Shown here piece after piece: positions 1-6,500 of a stretch of DNA of 8,519 bases. Positions within the stretch are counted from its first letter, which is position 1; the number at the start of each line of letters is the position of its first letter. The notes beneath the pieces are model-generated. The model made no database searches and was not told the DNA's origin. It saw nothing but the letters and a program-made list of their open reading frames with translations. Both the position numbers and the translations under genes were made by a program. The DNA is from Miltoncostaeaceae bacterium (GTDB lineage: Bacteria > Actinomycetota > Thermoleophilia > Miltoncostaeales > Miltoncostaeaceae): positions 1 through 8,519 of the forward strand of contig JAUVQP010000060.1 of NCBI GenBank assembly GCA_030598075.1, in the 5' to 3' direction.

Positions 1-709
1 CCGCGCCGACCCCCGACGGGGTCCCGGTGGCGATGATGTCGCCGGCGGAGAGCGTGAACTGGTCCGAGCAGTACGCGATCAGCTCGGCAACGCCGAAGAT
101 CATGTCGGCGGTGGTGCCGTCCTGCCTCAAATCGCCGTTCACCCACGTCCGGATCGAGAGGCTCTGAGGGTCTTCGATCTCGTCGGGCGTCGTGACCCAC
201 GGACCCAACGGGGCAAAGGTGTCGCCGCCCTTGGCGCGAACCCACCGCGGCTCACTGCGCTGACGGTCGCGGGCCGAGATGTCGTCGATGATCGCGTAGC
301 CGCCGACGTAGCCAAGCGCGTCCTCGACGGGGACGCGCCGGGCCTCGCGACCGATGACGACGGCCAGCTCGCCCTCGTAGTCCAACTCGTCGGTGAATCC
401 GGGACGGATGACGGGGCCGCCCGGAGCCGTGACCGACGAGGAGAGCTTGACGAAGACATGCGGCTCGCTCGGCGGCTCGGCACCGAGCTCGGCGGCATGC
501 TCCCGATAGTTGTGGCCGATCCCGAGGAGCGTCCCAGGACGAAACGGGGCCAGGATGACGGCGTCATCGAGCTCCACGGGGTCGCCGGACCGCGGAGGCG
601 TGTCCACGAGGGCCGCCAGCAGGTCGGCGCCGGCTCGCGGAAGGAGCCGCCCCTCCTCGACGGTGGCCACCGTGGGGCCGTCCGGCAGCTGGATGCGGCA
701 GAGCCTCAT
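1..709 (-). CDS. Fumarylacetoacetate hydrolase (FAH) family protein, C-terminus beyond the window
   Basis: Reading the minus strand from ATG at 709 gives 236 codons without a stop, running off the left edge. The fold is FAH: a short N-terminal region (about 1-55), then GIGHNYREHAAELG at 63-76, where the catalytic domain begins. DYEGELAVVIG at 110-120 holds E112 and E114 and IDDISARDRQ at 141-150 holds D143; these are the acidic residues that bind the divalent metal in this family. KGGDTFAPLGP at 160-170 and the late GDIIATGTPSGVG motif are also typical. Family members hydrolyse or isomerise/decarboxylate beta-diketo or 2-hydroxy-dienoic acids in aromatic or sugar-acid breakdown; the exact substrate cannot be read from the sequence. 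Little more than the C-terminal tail is missing if it has the usual length. There is no Shine-Dalgarno before the ATG but a -10-like box lies 8 bases upstream, so the mRNA may be leaderless. Confidence 0.93.
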   Translation of the reverse strand, partial: MRLCRIQLPDGPTVATVEEGRLLPRAGADLLAALVDTPPRSGDPVELDDAVILAPFRPGTLLGIGHNYREHAAELGAEPPSEPHVFVKLSSSVTAPGGPVIRPGFTDELDYEGELAVVIGREARRVPVEDALGYVGGYAIIDDISARDRQRSEPRWVRAKGGDTFAPLGPWVTTPDEIEDPQSLSIRTWVNGDLRQDGTTADMIFGVAELIAYCSDQFTLSAGDIIATGTPSGVGA

Positions 710-717
710 CGGCGGGT

Positions 718-723
718 ATCCTA
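718..723 (-). promoter_or_regulatory. Candidate -10 box for a leaderless FAH-family mRNA
   Basis: On the minus strand TAGGAT matches TATAAT at four of six positions and is followed by exactly 8 bases (ACCCGCCG) and then the ATG at 709. With normal -10 to start-site spacing, transcription would begin at or next to the A of the ATG. No Shine-Dalgarno lies between. No convincing -35 hexamer is seen 16-18 bases further upstream. Confidence 0.4.
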
Positions 724-729
724 TGCGGC

Positions 730-746
730 GGTCTTCCCACGAGACC
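730..746. repeat. Short inverted repeat (possible operator) in the divergent promoter region
   Basis: GGTCT (730-734) and AGACC (742-746) form a perfect 5-base inverted repeat with a 7-base spacer. It lies just upstream of the candidate -10 box of the leftward gene, where a bound repressor would block polymerase. No regulator gene is adjacent, and five bases per arm can arise by chance. Confidence 0.25.
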
Positions 747-841
747 CGAGCCTTCGGACCCGCCCCATCGGGAGCTGTCCCATCACGACCGATCTGCCGG
801 ACGCCGACCTCCCCCGCCCGGAGGGCACGGGCCACAAGCCC

Positions 842-1390
842 GTGTTCCTCCGGCTCGTCGATGCGAGCCGCGTCACGCCGAACGTCGTGACGCTCATCGG
901 CTTTCTCGGCGTGTGCGCCTCGGCGGCGCTCGCCATCGATCGGCTCTGGGTGCCCGCGGCGCTCGTCTTCGTCGTCTTCGGGCTGGTCGACTCGCTGGAT
1001 GGCACGCTTGCGCGCTACCAGGGCACCGAAAGCGAGTTCGGGGCGTTCTGGGACTCCACGCTCGACCGCCTGGCGGAGGGCGTCATCATCGGAGCCATCG
1101 GGGTCGTCATGGCTCAGGATGGACGCGAATGGTTCGTGGCGGCCGCGTTCGCGGCGCTCACGGGCTCGTTCATGGTCTCCTACGCGCGAGCGCGCGCCGA
1201 GGGTCTCGGCGTCGAGGGGATCTCGGCGGGCCTGATGGGCCGACCCGAGCGGTTGGTACTGATCGGCACCGGGCTGTTTCTCGGATCGGTCGGCGACGTT
1301 CTCCCCGTGATCCTCGTCATTCTCGCCGCGGTGAGCCTCATGACCGCCTTTCACCGCGTCTGGCTGGTCTGGTTGGCCACACGGCCATGA
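842..1390 (+). CDS. CDP-alcohol phosphatidyltransferase, phosphatidylinositol-phosphate-synthase-like
   Basis: This is an integral membrane enzyme that transfers a phosphatidyl group from CDP-diacylglycerol to an alcohol head group. The full family signature D-x2-DG-x2-AR-x8-G-x3-D-x3-D is present at D50, D53-G54, A57-R58, G67, D71 and D75. It is preceded by VTPNVVTL and a hydrophobic stretch and followed by several more membrane segments. SYARARAE at 113-120 and RPERL at 134-138 resemble the inositol-phosphate-using branch (mycobacterial PgsA1, archaeal AIP synthase), so a phosphatidylinositol-phosphate product is favoured. A lysine expected in the SYxKARAE block is arginine here. GTG at 842 is the only canonical in-frame start between the neighbouring gene's start and the domain, but its RBS is poor (GGAGGG 16 bases away) and the frame stays open upstream, so the N-terminus is uncertain. 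The stop overlaps the next gene's start as ATGA. Confidence 0.87.
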   Translation: MFLRLVDASRVTPNVVTLIGFLGVCASAALAIDRLWVPAALVFVVFGLVDSLDGTLARYQGTESEFGAFWDSTLDRLAEGVIIGAIGVVMAQDGREWFVAAAFAALTGSFMVSYARARAEGLGVEGISAGLMGRPERLVLIGTGLFLGSVGDVLPVILVILAAVSLMTAFHRVWLVWLATRP

Positions 1391-3153
1391 CCCTCACGGT
1401 CGCCCAGATCTCGCCGTATGCGTGGCCCCCGGCCGGCGACGTCGCGGAGGGCGTCGACGCTCTGGCCCACGCGCTCGCCGCGCGCGGTCACCGAGTCACC
1501 GTGTTCGCACCGTCGCGCGACCGGGCCGCCGTCGCGCAGGGCAAGGCACGGATCGCTCGGGCCGCGGATGATCCCGACCAGCTGAGCTCGGATCCTGGCT
1601 CGCCCCGACTCATCGCCCTCGGGCGCCCCCTGCCGGGAACGGGGCGGGGGCGGCTCGGCGGCCCCGTCGACCTCTCGACGTCCATCGAGGCGGCGCTCTC
1701 GCGCGGGCGCTTCGACGTCGTGCACCTGCACGAGCCGCTGGCTCCGAGTCCCGCGCTCGGTCCTCTCTCGCGGGCGAGCGCCATTCGCGCAGTCAGTTTC
1801 CACCGCCCCGCGCTGCTCGCAGGCGTGGCGTTTCTGGGCCCGCTGGTGGAACGCGCGCTCGCGCGAGTCGCGGTGCGCACGGTGCCCGACGAGACCGGGC
1901 GACGCGCGTTGGCCGACGTCCTCCCGGGCGAGTACGAGTTGGTCCCGCCGGGGTTCGACTGCGAGCCGCTCACCCGTCGGACGAAACCTGGACTACGGCT
2001 TGTGATGGTCGCCCGCGGCCGCGATCGCGTCGGCGCGCGCTTCGCCGTGTCGGTCGCGCGGGCGCTCGACCCGGAGGCGTTCGCCGAGATGGTCCTTCTT
2101 GGACCAGCCGACGCGCCGTGGCGAACGCGGGCGGCCGTTCCGAAGGCGCTCCGCGAGCGCGTCACCGTCGTCCCGGACGATGGTCGCCGGGCACGGGCGA
2201 TGGTCTTGGCCGGTGCCGATCTGGCGCTGGTGGCGAGTCCCGAGGACGCAGCCGGCCCGGCCCTTCGCGAGGCGATGGCAGCCGGTTGCGCAATCCTGGC
2301 TCCGCGCACGCAGGCGCTGGAGGGCCTTGTCAGCCACGGCCGTGACGCGCTCCTCCTGCCGCCCTTCTCCGCGCCGGTCTGGGCGGCGCGCCTGGGCGAG
2401 CTCGCCGCCGACCCCGCGCGCAGGGCGGCTCTTGGCGCGGCGGCACGCGAACGCGCCGAGCTGCGCCCGTGGGACGCGGTGGCGGCCCAGATGGAGGGTC
2501 TCTACGAACGAGCGCGCGCGCGCCACCAGAGCTCGCCGGGCCGACGCGTTCTCGCCGATCTCAGGGTCCGGGCCGCGGCGGACACCGACCCCGGGCAAAT
2601 CGTGGACGCGGCCGTGGCGCGCGGGCTCAACACCATCGCGGTCGCCGGACCGAGCGGGATCGGCGTTGCGGAGGCTGTCAAGGAGGCGGCCGACGAACGC
2701 CTGCGCGTGATCGTCGGCGCGGAGATCGCCACGCAGGAAGGGACGTTGATCGGTCTCTTCCTCGTCCGCGATGTCGAGCGTGACCAGCCACTCGCCGGGG
2801 CGATCTCGGCCGTACACGCTCAGGGCGGCCTCGCGATGATCCCCCACCCCGACGCCCTCCCGGCCCCGTCCGCGGCGAGTCTCCGCCAGCACGCCGACGC
2901 GATCGACTGCTTCGAGGTCGCGTCGGCGGCGGCCGGCTCCGAGCGGGGCGGGGCGCTCGCCCTCCGCCTCGGCGTCATCGGCTGCGCGACCAGCGGTGCC
3001 GCGCGCCCGGGAGACGTCGGCGCGCTCGCGATCGAGCTGGACGACTTCAACGGGCCCGCCGATCTCCTCGACGCGCTCGCCAGCGATCCGACGGTGCGCC
3101 CGGCGCACGCCCCGCGCACGCGCCGAGCTCGGCGGGCGTCGCGACGGAGCTGA
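1387..3153 (+). CDS. PimA-like GT4 glycosyltransferase fused to a degenerate PHP domain
   Basis: 588 residues. Residues 1 to about 195 are an N-terminal GT-B half resembling mycobacterial PimA: FDVVHLHEP at 109-117 followed by APS, and FHRP at 138-141 with the conserved H139. Residues about 200-375 are the C-terminal GT4 half, with MVARGRDRVG at 207-216 and DAAGPALREAMAAG from 287. The EX7E motif reads D287-x7-E295, and the usual Lys after R210 appears to be Val215. From about 388 a PHP-type domain starts. Its first metal motif (normally HxH) reads DLRVRAA, the TDHD motif reads AVAGP and the late GSDAH motif reads GCATSGA; only E446 in GAEIATQEG and H487 in IPHPD remain. The PHP part is therefore unlikely to be a hydrolase and may be structural or regulatory. 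The start overlaps the phosphotransferase stop (ATGA), implying translational coupling. Likely role: adding a sugar to an inositol-type phospholipid; the activity is unproven. Confidence 0.85.
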   Translation: MTLTVAQISPYAWPPAGDVAEGVDALAHALAARGHRVTVFAPSRDRAAVAQGKARIARAADDPDQLSSDPGSPRLIALGRPLPGTGRGRLGGPVDLSTSIEAALSRGRFDVVHLHEPLAPSPALGPLSRASAIRAVSFHRPALLAGVAFLGPLVERALARVAVRTVPDETGRRALADVLPGEYELVPPGFDCEPLTRRTKPGLRLVMVARGRDRVGARFAVSVARALDPEAFAEMVLLGPADAPWRTRAAVPKALRERVTVVPDDGRRARAMVLAGADLALVASPEDAAGPALREAMAAGCAILAPRTQALEGLVSHGRDALLLPPFSAPVWAARLGELAADPARRAALGAAARERAELRPWDAVAAQMEGLYERARARHQSSPGRRVLADLRVRAAADTDPGQIVDAAVARGLNTIAVAGPSGIGVAEAVKEAADERLRVIVGAEIATQEGTLIGLFLVRDVERDQPLAGAISAVHAQGGLAMIPHPDALPAPSAASLRQHADAIDCFEVASAAAGSERGGALALRLGVIGCATSGAARPGDVGALAIELDDFNGPADLLDALASDPTVRPAHAPRTRRARRASRRS

Positions 3154-3226
3154 AACGTCGTCGTGCAGGACTCGCCTCCGCTCCGGCCAAAGAAACCGGC
3201 GCCGATGACCCCAACCGATCGTCTCA

Positions 3227-3241
3227 CGCGCGCAGCGCGCG
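3227..3241 (+). other. GC-only stem-loop in the gap before the glycosylase-fold gene
   Basis: CGCGCG (3227-3232), loop CAG, CGCGCG (3236-3241) forms a perfect 6-pair stem. No T-run follows, so it is not a classical terminator. It lies in the 114-base stretch after the glycosyltransferase stop. Codons there, read in the downstream frame, show clearly less G/C at third positions than the gene that follows, which supports a non-coding role. Confidence 0.25.
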
Positions 3242-3267
3242 CCCCGGGAGCGACCTCAACCACACGG

Positions 3268-3867
3268 ATGACTGCGGACGAGATCCAGGACGCCTACCTC
3301 AAGCGCTCGATCGCCGAGATGGCGGCGCTCAACGAGGAGATCACCGGATCGGGTCCGTGCCATGAGGCGGGGGTCCTCCCGGTCTTCTCGAGCGGCTCCC
3401 CCCAGGCGGAGATCGTGCTCGTGAAGTGGTCCGCCAGCCTTGCGGAGCGGCAGGAGGGGGTGGCGTTCTTCGGACGGGCCGGAAGCGCCATCCTGAAGAG
3501 CGCCCAGCGTCTCGGGATCGACCCGTTGACGCTGTACGGCACGCTGTGCGTCAAATGCGAGGGTGGAGATGACGACTCGGGCCTAAAGATCGCCCGGAGC
3601 TGGCTCACGCGAGAGCTCCAGATCATCTCGCCGCGGCTCGTCGTAACGATGGGGCCACGCGCCCTCGGCTTCGTCAACGCCCTCTCCTACCCGCTCGCCG
3701 AGCCGATCGAGGAGAGGACCGGCGAGATCCAGCAGTGGACGCCCGCGACCGAGGCGATCTACGTTCCCGACATCGACGAGTCGCTCGACGAGCAGAGCGC
3801 GAAACGTCGCTTCTGGACGGCCTTCCGACAGGTCGGGCACTGGCACGAGGACCAACCCCCGTACTAG
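3268..3867 (+). CDS. Uracil-DNA-glycosylase-superfamily protein, divergent
   Basis: 199 residues from the chosen ATG. The middle follows the family 4/5 UDG pattern: GVAFFGRAG at 64-72 (like the GRPFVGRAG block), LYGTLCVKC at 89-97 (like the xTNxVKC strand), then SWLTRELQIISPRLVVTMGPRAL at 111-133. The catalytic parts differ. The GEAPG loop reads VKWSASL (52-58) and the late His-containing HPS-type motif reads VPDIDESLDE. Of the four family-4 cluster cysteines only C31 and C97 have plausible counterparts, and Ser111 occupies another site. Uracil removal is thus doubtful; I recall a similar divergent family in Thermoleophilia, from memory only. ATG 3268 is preferred because third-position G/C is high from here on. 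GTG 3163 and ATG 3205 are alternatives in the same open frame, and GTG 3163 has GGAG 13 bases upstream. The gene converges on the methyltransferase with a 28-base gap. Confidence 0.75.
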   Translation: MTADEIQDAYLKRSIAEMAALNEEITGSGPCHEAGVLPVFSSGSPQAEIVLVKWSASLAERQEGVAFFGRAGSAILKSAQRLGIDPLTLYGTLCVKCEGGDDDSGLKIARSWLTRELQIISPRLVVTMGPRALGFVNALSYPLAEPIEERTGEIQQWTPATEAIYVPDIDESLDEQSAKRRFWTAFRQVGHWHEDQPPY

Positions 3868-3868
3868 T

Positions 3869-3902
3869 GCCGTGTCAGGGGTTCGCCGGCGACGCTCACG
3901 GC
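3869..3902. terminator. Possible bidirectional terminator stem between convergent genes
   Basis: GCCGTG (3869-3874) and CACGGC (3897-3902) are a perfect 6-base inverted repeat around a loop that itself contains the palindrome TCGCCGGCGA (3883-3892). It spans the gap between the convergent glycosylase-fold and methyltransferase genes and includes the latter's stop codon. There is no T-run on either side, so intrinsic termination would be weak. Confidence 0.3.
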
Positions 3903-5272
3903 GAGCGCACGAAGCGTGCGACGGCCTCTACGTGGGGCGTCTGGGGAAACATGTCCACCGGCTGGACGTAGTCGAGGCGGTAGCCGCCCGCGCAGAACGC
4001 GGCGGCGTTCTGCGCGAGGGTCGCCGGTTGGCAGGTGACGTAGACGAGGGTTCGCGGCGCGAACTCCACGATCCGCCTGACGGCCCTGCCGTCGAGGCCG
4101 GCGCGCGGCGGGTCCACGATCGCCACGTCCGGAGAAGGAAGCTCATCGCGGCGCTCGCGCAGCACGCGGCCGACATCCCCGCAGAGCGCCCGGTGCGCGG
4201 TGAGTCCGTTCGCGGCGGCGTTGCGGCGCGCATCCTCCACCGCCTCGGCCTGGATCTCCACAGCGACGACCTCGCCAGCGGCCCTCCCGAGCGCGATCCC
4301 AATGCTGCCGACCCCCGCGAAGAGGTCGTAGAGCACCTCGTCACGGCCGACGCCCGCCGCCTCGCCGGCGCGCCGGTAGAGCGTCTCCGTCATATGGGTG
4401 TTCGTCTGGAAGAACGCCGTCGCCGACAGGTCGAGCACCATCCCGTACACGTGCTCGCGAAGGGTGTCGCGCCCGACCACGACCCGCCGCGCCAGCCCCT
4501 GGGTCGTCTCCGCGACACCGGGGTTGACGGCGTGCAGCAACCCGACGAAGCCCGGAAGCGAGGCCGGAAGCACCGCCCCGAGGCGGTCGACCGCCGCCTC
4601 GGCCTCGATCCCGGCAGAGGTCACGAGCGTCACCAACACGTCTCCCGTGGCGGTTCCCTCGCGGACCACGAGGTGGCGGAGAAGCCCCACGCCGGTCGCT
4701 TGGTCGTAGGCCCTAAGGCCCTCCTCGACGGCCCAGGCCCGCACGGCCGCCCGAGCCGCGTCGCAACGCTCGCTGGCGATCAGGCACACCGACAGATCGA
4801 CGACCTCGTCCCACCGCCCGCGGGCGTGCATCCCAAGCCGGAGCGCTCCGTCCGGGCCCTGAGCGAACGAGTACTCCATCTTGTTGCGATAGCGCAGCCG
4901 GGGCTCGGCCGGATCGACCGGTCGAACGTCGACGTCGGTAAGCCCTCCGATGCGCGCGAGGTGCTCCGACACCTGGCGACGCTTCGCGTCGAGCGTCATC
5001 TCGTAGTCGAGATGCTGGAGCCGGCAGCCGCCGCACTCGGGCACGTGGGGGCACGGCGGCTCGACTCGGTCGGGGCCGGGCGCGAGAAGCTCAATGAGGT
5101 CCGCCTCTGCGTGCCGGCGCTTCGGCCGACGCACGCGGACGCGCACCCGGTCGCCGGGCGCGGTGTCCGGCGTGAAGATGACGAACCCGCCGTGTCTTCC
5201 GACGCCCGCTCCGCCGAACGCCAGGTCGTCGATGGTGAGCTCGACCTCTTCCCCGGTGCGCGGCTTCGCCAT
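3896..5272 (-). CDS. 23S rRNA (uracil-C5)-methyltransferase, RumA/RlmD-RlmCD type
   Basis: 458 residues. It transfers a methyl group from S-adenosylmethionine to C5 of specific uridines of 23S rRNA; which position(s) cannot be told. In order: an N-terminal TRAM RNA-binding domain (about 1-60); [4Fe-4S] ligands C74, C80 and C83 in CPHVPECGGC with the fourth at C163; the RNA-binding core with YRNKMEYSF at 128-136; then the Rossmann domain with DLFAGVGSIG (316-325), E339, and DPPRAGLD (387-394). The catalytic nucleophile is C414 in VTCQPATL and the general base E449 in FPQTPHVEA. All key residues are present and the length is normal. The ATG at 5272 is chosen because the TRAM domain begins directly after it and residues upstream in the open frame look non-coding. 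No Shine-Dalgarno is seen, but a -10-like box lies 8 bases upstream. It is transcribed divergently from nagA. Confidence 0.94.
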   Translation of the reverse strand: MAKPRTGEEVELTIDDLAFGGAGVGRHGGFVIFTPDTAPGDRVRVRVRRPKRRHAEADLIELLAPGPDRVEPPCPHVPECGGCRLQHLDYEMTLDAKRRQVSEHLARIGGLTDVDVRPVDPAEPRLRYRNKMEYSFAQGPDGALRLGMHARGRWDEVVDLSVCLIASERCDAARAAVRAWAVEEGLRAYDQATGVGLLRHLVVREGTATGDVLVTLVTSAGIEAEAAVDRLGAVLPASLPGFVGLLHAVNPGVAETTQGLARRVVVGRDTLREHVYGMVLDLSATAFFQTNTHMTETLYRRAGEAAGVGRDEVLYDLFAGVGSIGIALGRAAGEVVAVEIQAEAVEDARRNAAANGLTAHRALCGDVGRVLRERRDELPSPDVAIVDPPRAGLDGRAVRRIVEFAPRTLVYVTCQPATLAQNAAAFCAGGYRLDYVQPVDMFPQTPHVEAVARFVRSP

Positions 5273-5280
5273 TCGTGATG

Positions 5281-5286
5281 ACTCTA
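5281..5286 (-). promoter_or_regulatory. Candidate -10 box for a leaderless rRNA methyltransferase mRNA
   Basis: On the minus strand TAGAGT (four of six matches to TATAAT) is followed by 8 bases (CATCACGA) and the ATG at 5272. The arrangement and spacing equal those before the FAH-family gene. No good Shine-Dalgarno or -35 box is seen in the 73-base divergent gap. Confidence 0.4.
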
Positions 5287-5334
5287 GTGCCCCCGCGCCC
5301 TCCAATCGCGAGAGAACGGGGCACTCGTTCTGAC

Positions 5335-5338
5335 AGGA
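5335..5338 (+). promoter_or_regulatory. Ribosome binding site that fixes the nagA GTG start
   Basis: AGGA lies 7 bases before GTG 5346. This spacing supports the GTG as the real start, although no ATG is available at the N-terminus. Confidence 0.6.
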
Positions 5339-5345
5339 TCGTCCT

Positions 5346-6500
5346 GTGGCCCGCGACCGCGCCATCGCACTCCGCGGAACGGTCCTCCGCGGCGCTCGGC
5401 GGGAAGACGGCGCGGTGGCGCTGCGCGGAGCCCACATCGCGGAGGCCGCGCCGGGCAGCCGCACCCTCGCGCTGCCCGAGCACTGGATGATCGCCCCCGG
5501 CCTCGTCGACATTCAGGTCAACGGCTTCGGGGGCGTCGAGGTCGGGGGCGACCCGGGCGCCCTGCACCACATCGCGCTCGCTCTTCCATCCGAGGGCGTC
5601 ACCGCCTTCTGCCCCACGCTCGTCAGCACGACCGAGCGCGACTACCGGCGCGCCGCCGTAGCCCTCCGGGCGGCGGGCCGGTCCTCCGGCGGCGCGCATG
5701 TGCTCGCGCCGCACCTCGAGGGCCCCTTCCTCGCACCCGAGCGAGCCGGCGCGCATCGCGTCGAGACCCTTCGCTATCCCGATCCAGAGCCGGTCAGCCG
5801 CCTGCTCGCCTTGTTTCGGCCCTCCGTCGTCACGCTCGCGCCCGAGCTTCCCGGAGCGCTCGCGGCCATCGTGCGGATCGCGCGCAGCGGGGCGGTGCCG
5901 GCGCTCGGGCACACGTCCGCCGGCGCAGACGTCGCGCGGGCGGCGATCGGAGTCGGGGCCCGTCTGCTCACTCACGCGCCGAATGCCATGCGCGGCATCG
6001 AGGCCCGCAAACCGTCGGCCCTCGTCGCCTTTCTTGGACATCGGCGTGCATATGTCTCGATGATCGCCGACGGCGTGCACGTCGATCCGGAGGTGCTGGA
6101 CGTCCTGGCCAACGTGCTCCGCGGTCGCGCGCTCCTGATCAGCGACGCATCGGCGGCCGCCGGAGCGCCACCGGGCGACTATGCGCTGTCGGGGCGGACG
6201 CTGCGCTCGGACGGCCGGCGCGTGACCACCGCCGGGGGCGTGCTCGCCGGAAGCGCGTGCGGCCTCGCGGCGGGGCCGCAAACTCTCGCCCGCGCCGGGG
6301 CGCGGCCGCACGCGGCGCTCGCGGCGGCGTCCGTGGCGCCGCGACGGCTGCTCGGACTGCCGTGGCGCCTGCGACCGGGCGATCCCGCCGACCTCACGAT
6401 CGTCGATGAGAACCTCACACCGCAGCTCACGCTGATCGGGGGGAAGGCGCGCTACGCGGGGGCGTCGCTCCCCGAGTCCCTGCGGGCCGCCTTCTCGTAG
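5346..6500 (+). CDS. nagA: N-acetylglucosamine-6-phosphate deacetylase
   Basis: 384 residues, the usual size. It removes the acetyl group from GlcNAc-6-phosphate to give glucosamine-6-phosphate in cytoplasmic amino-sugar and cell-wall recycling. It is an amidohydrolase-superfamily metal enzyme. A small N-terminal beta part is followed by APGLVDIQVNGFGG at the start of the barrel. Metal and catalytic residues are in place: E125 in HLEGPF (123-128), H189 in GHTSA, H210 in THAPNAM, and D267 in ISDA. IADGVHV, GVLAGSA and the C-terminal PGDPADLTIVD segment complete the family pattern. The start is GTG with AGGA 7 bases upstream. No nagB, PTS or GntR regulator is adjacent, so its partners lie elsewhere. 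Its last 49 bases overlap the 3' end of the convergent nitrilase-family gene. Confidence 0.94.
   Translation: MARDRAIALRGTVLRGARREDGAVALRGAHIAEAAPGSRTLALPEHWMIAPGLVDIQVNGFGGVEVGGDPGALHHIALALPSEGVTAFCPTLVSTTERDYRRAAVALRAAGRSSGGAHVLAPHLEGPFLAPERAGAHRVETLRYPDPEPVSRLLALFRPSVVTLAPELPGALAAIVRIARSGAVPALGHTSAGADVARAAIGVGARLLTHAPNAMRGIEARKPSALVAFLGHRRAYVSMIADGVHVDPEVLDVLANVLRGRALLISDASAAAGAPPGDYALSGRTLRSDGRRVTTAGGVLAGSACGLAAGPQTLARAGARPHAALAAASVAPRRLLGLPWRLRPGDPADLTIVDENLTPQLTLIGGKARYAGASLPESLRAAFS

Noticed and set aside
458..841. Upstream extension of the phosphotransferase frame to ATG 458
   Set aside because: This part is antisense to the well-supported FAH-family gene, has no domain similarity, and would add about 128 residues the family does not have.
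913..1386. Extension of the glycosyltransferase to an ATG at 913
   Set aside because: It would lie entirely over the phosphotransferase in another frame and is Arg/Gly-rich shadow sequence; ATG 1387 begins exactly at the GT4 N-terminal strand.
3872..5278. Long plus-strand frame opposite the rRNA methyltransferase (468 residues)
   Set aside because: It is antisense to a gene with every catalytic motif intact, and its composition (Arg, His, Val rich, no motifs) is that of a GC-rich shadow.
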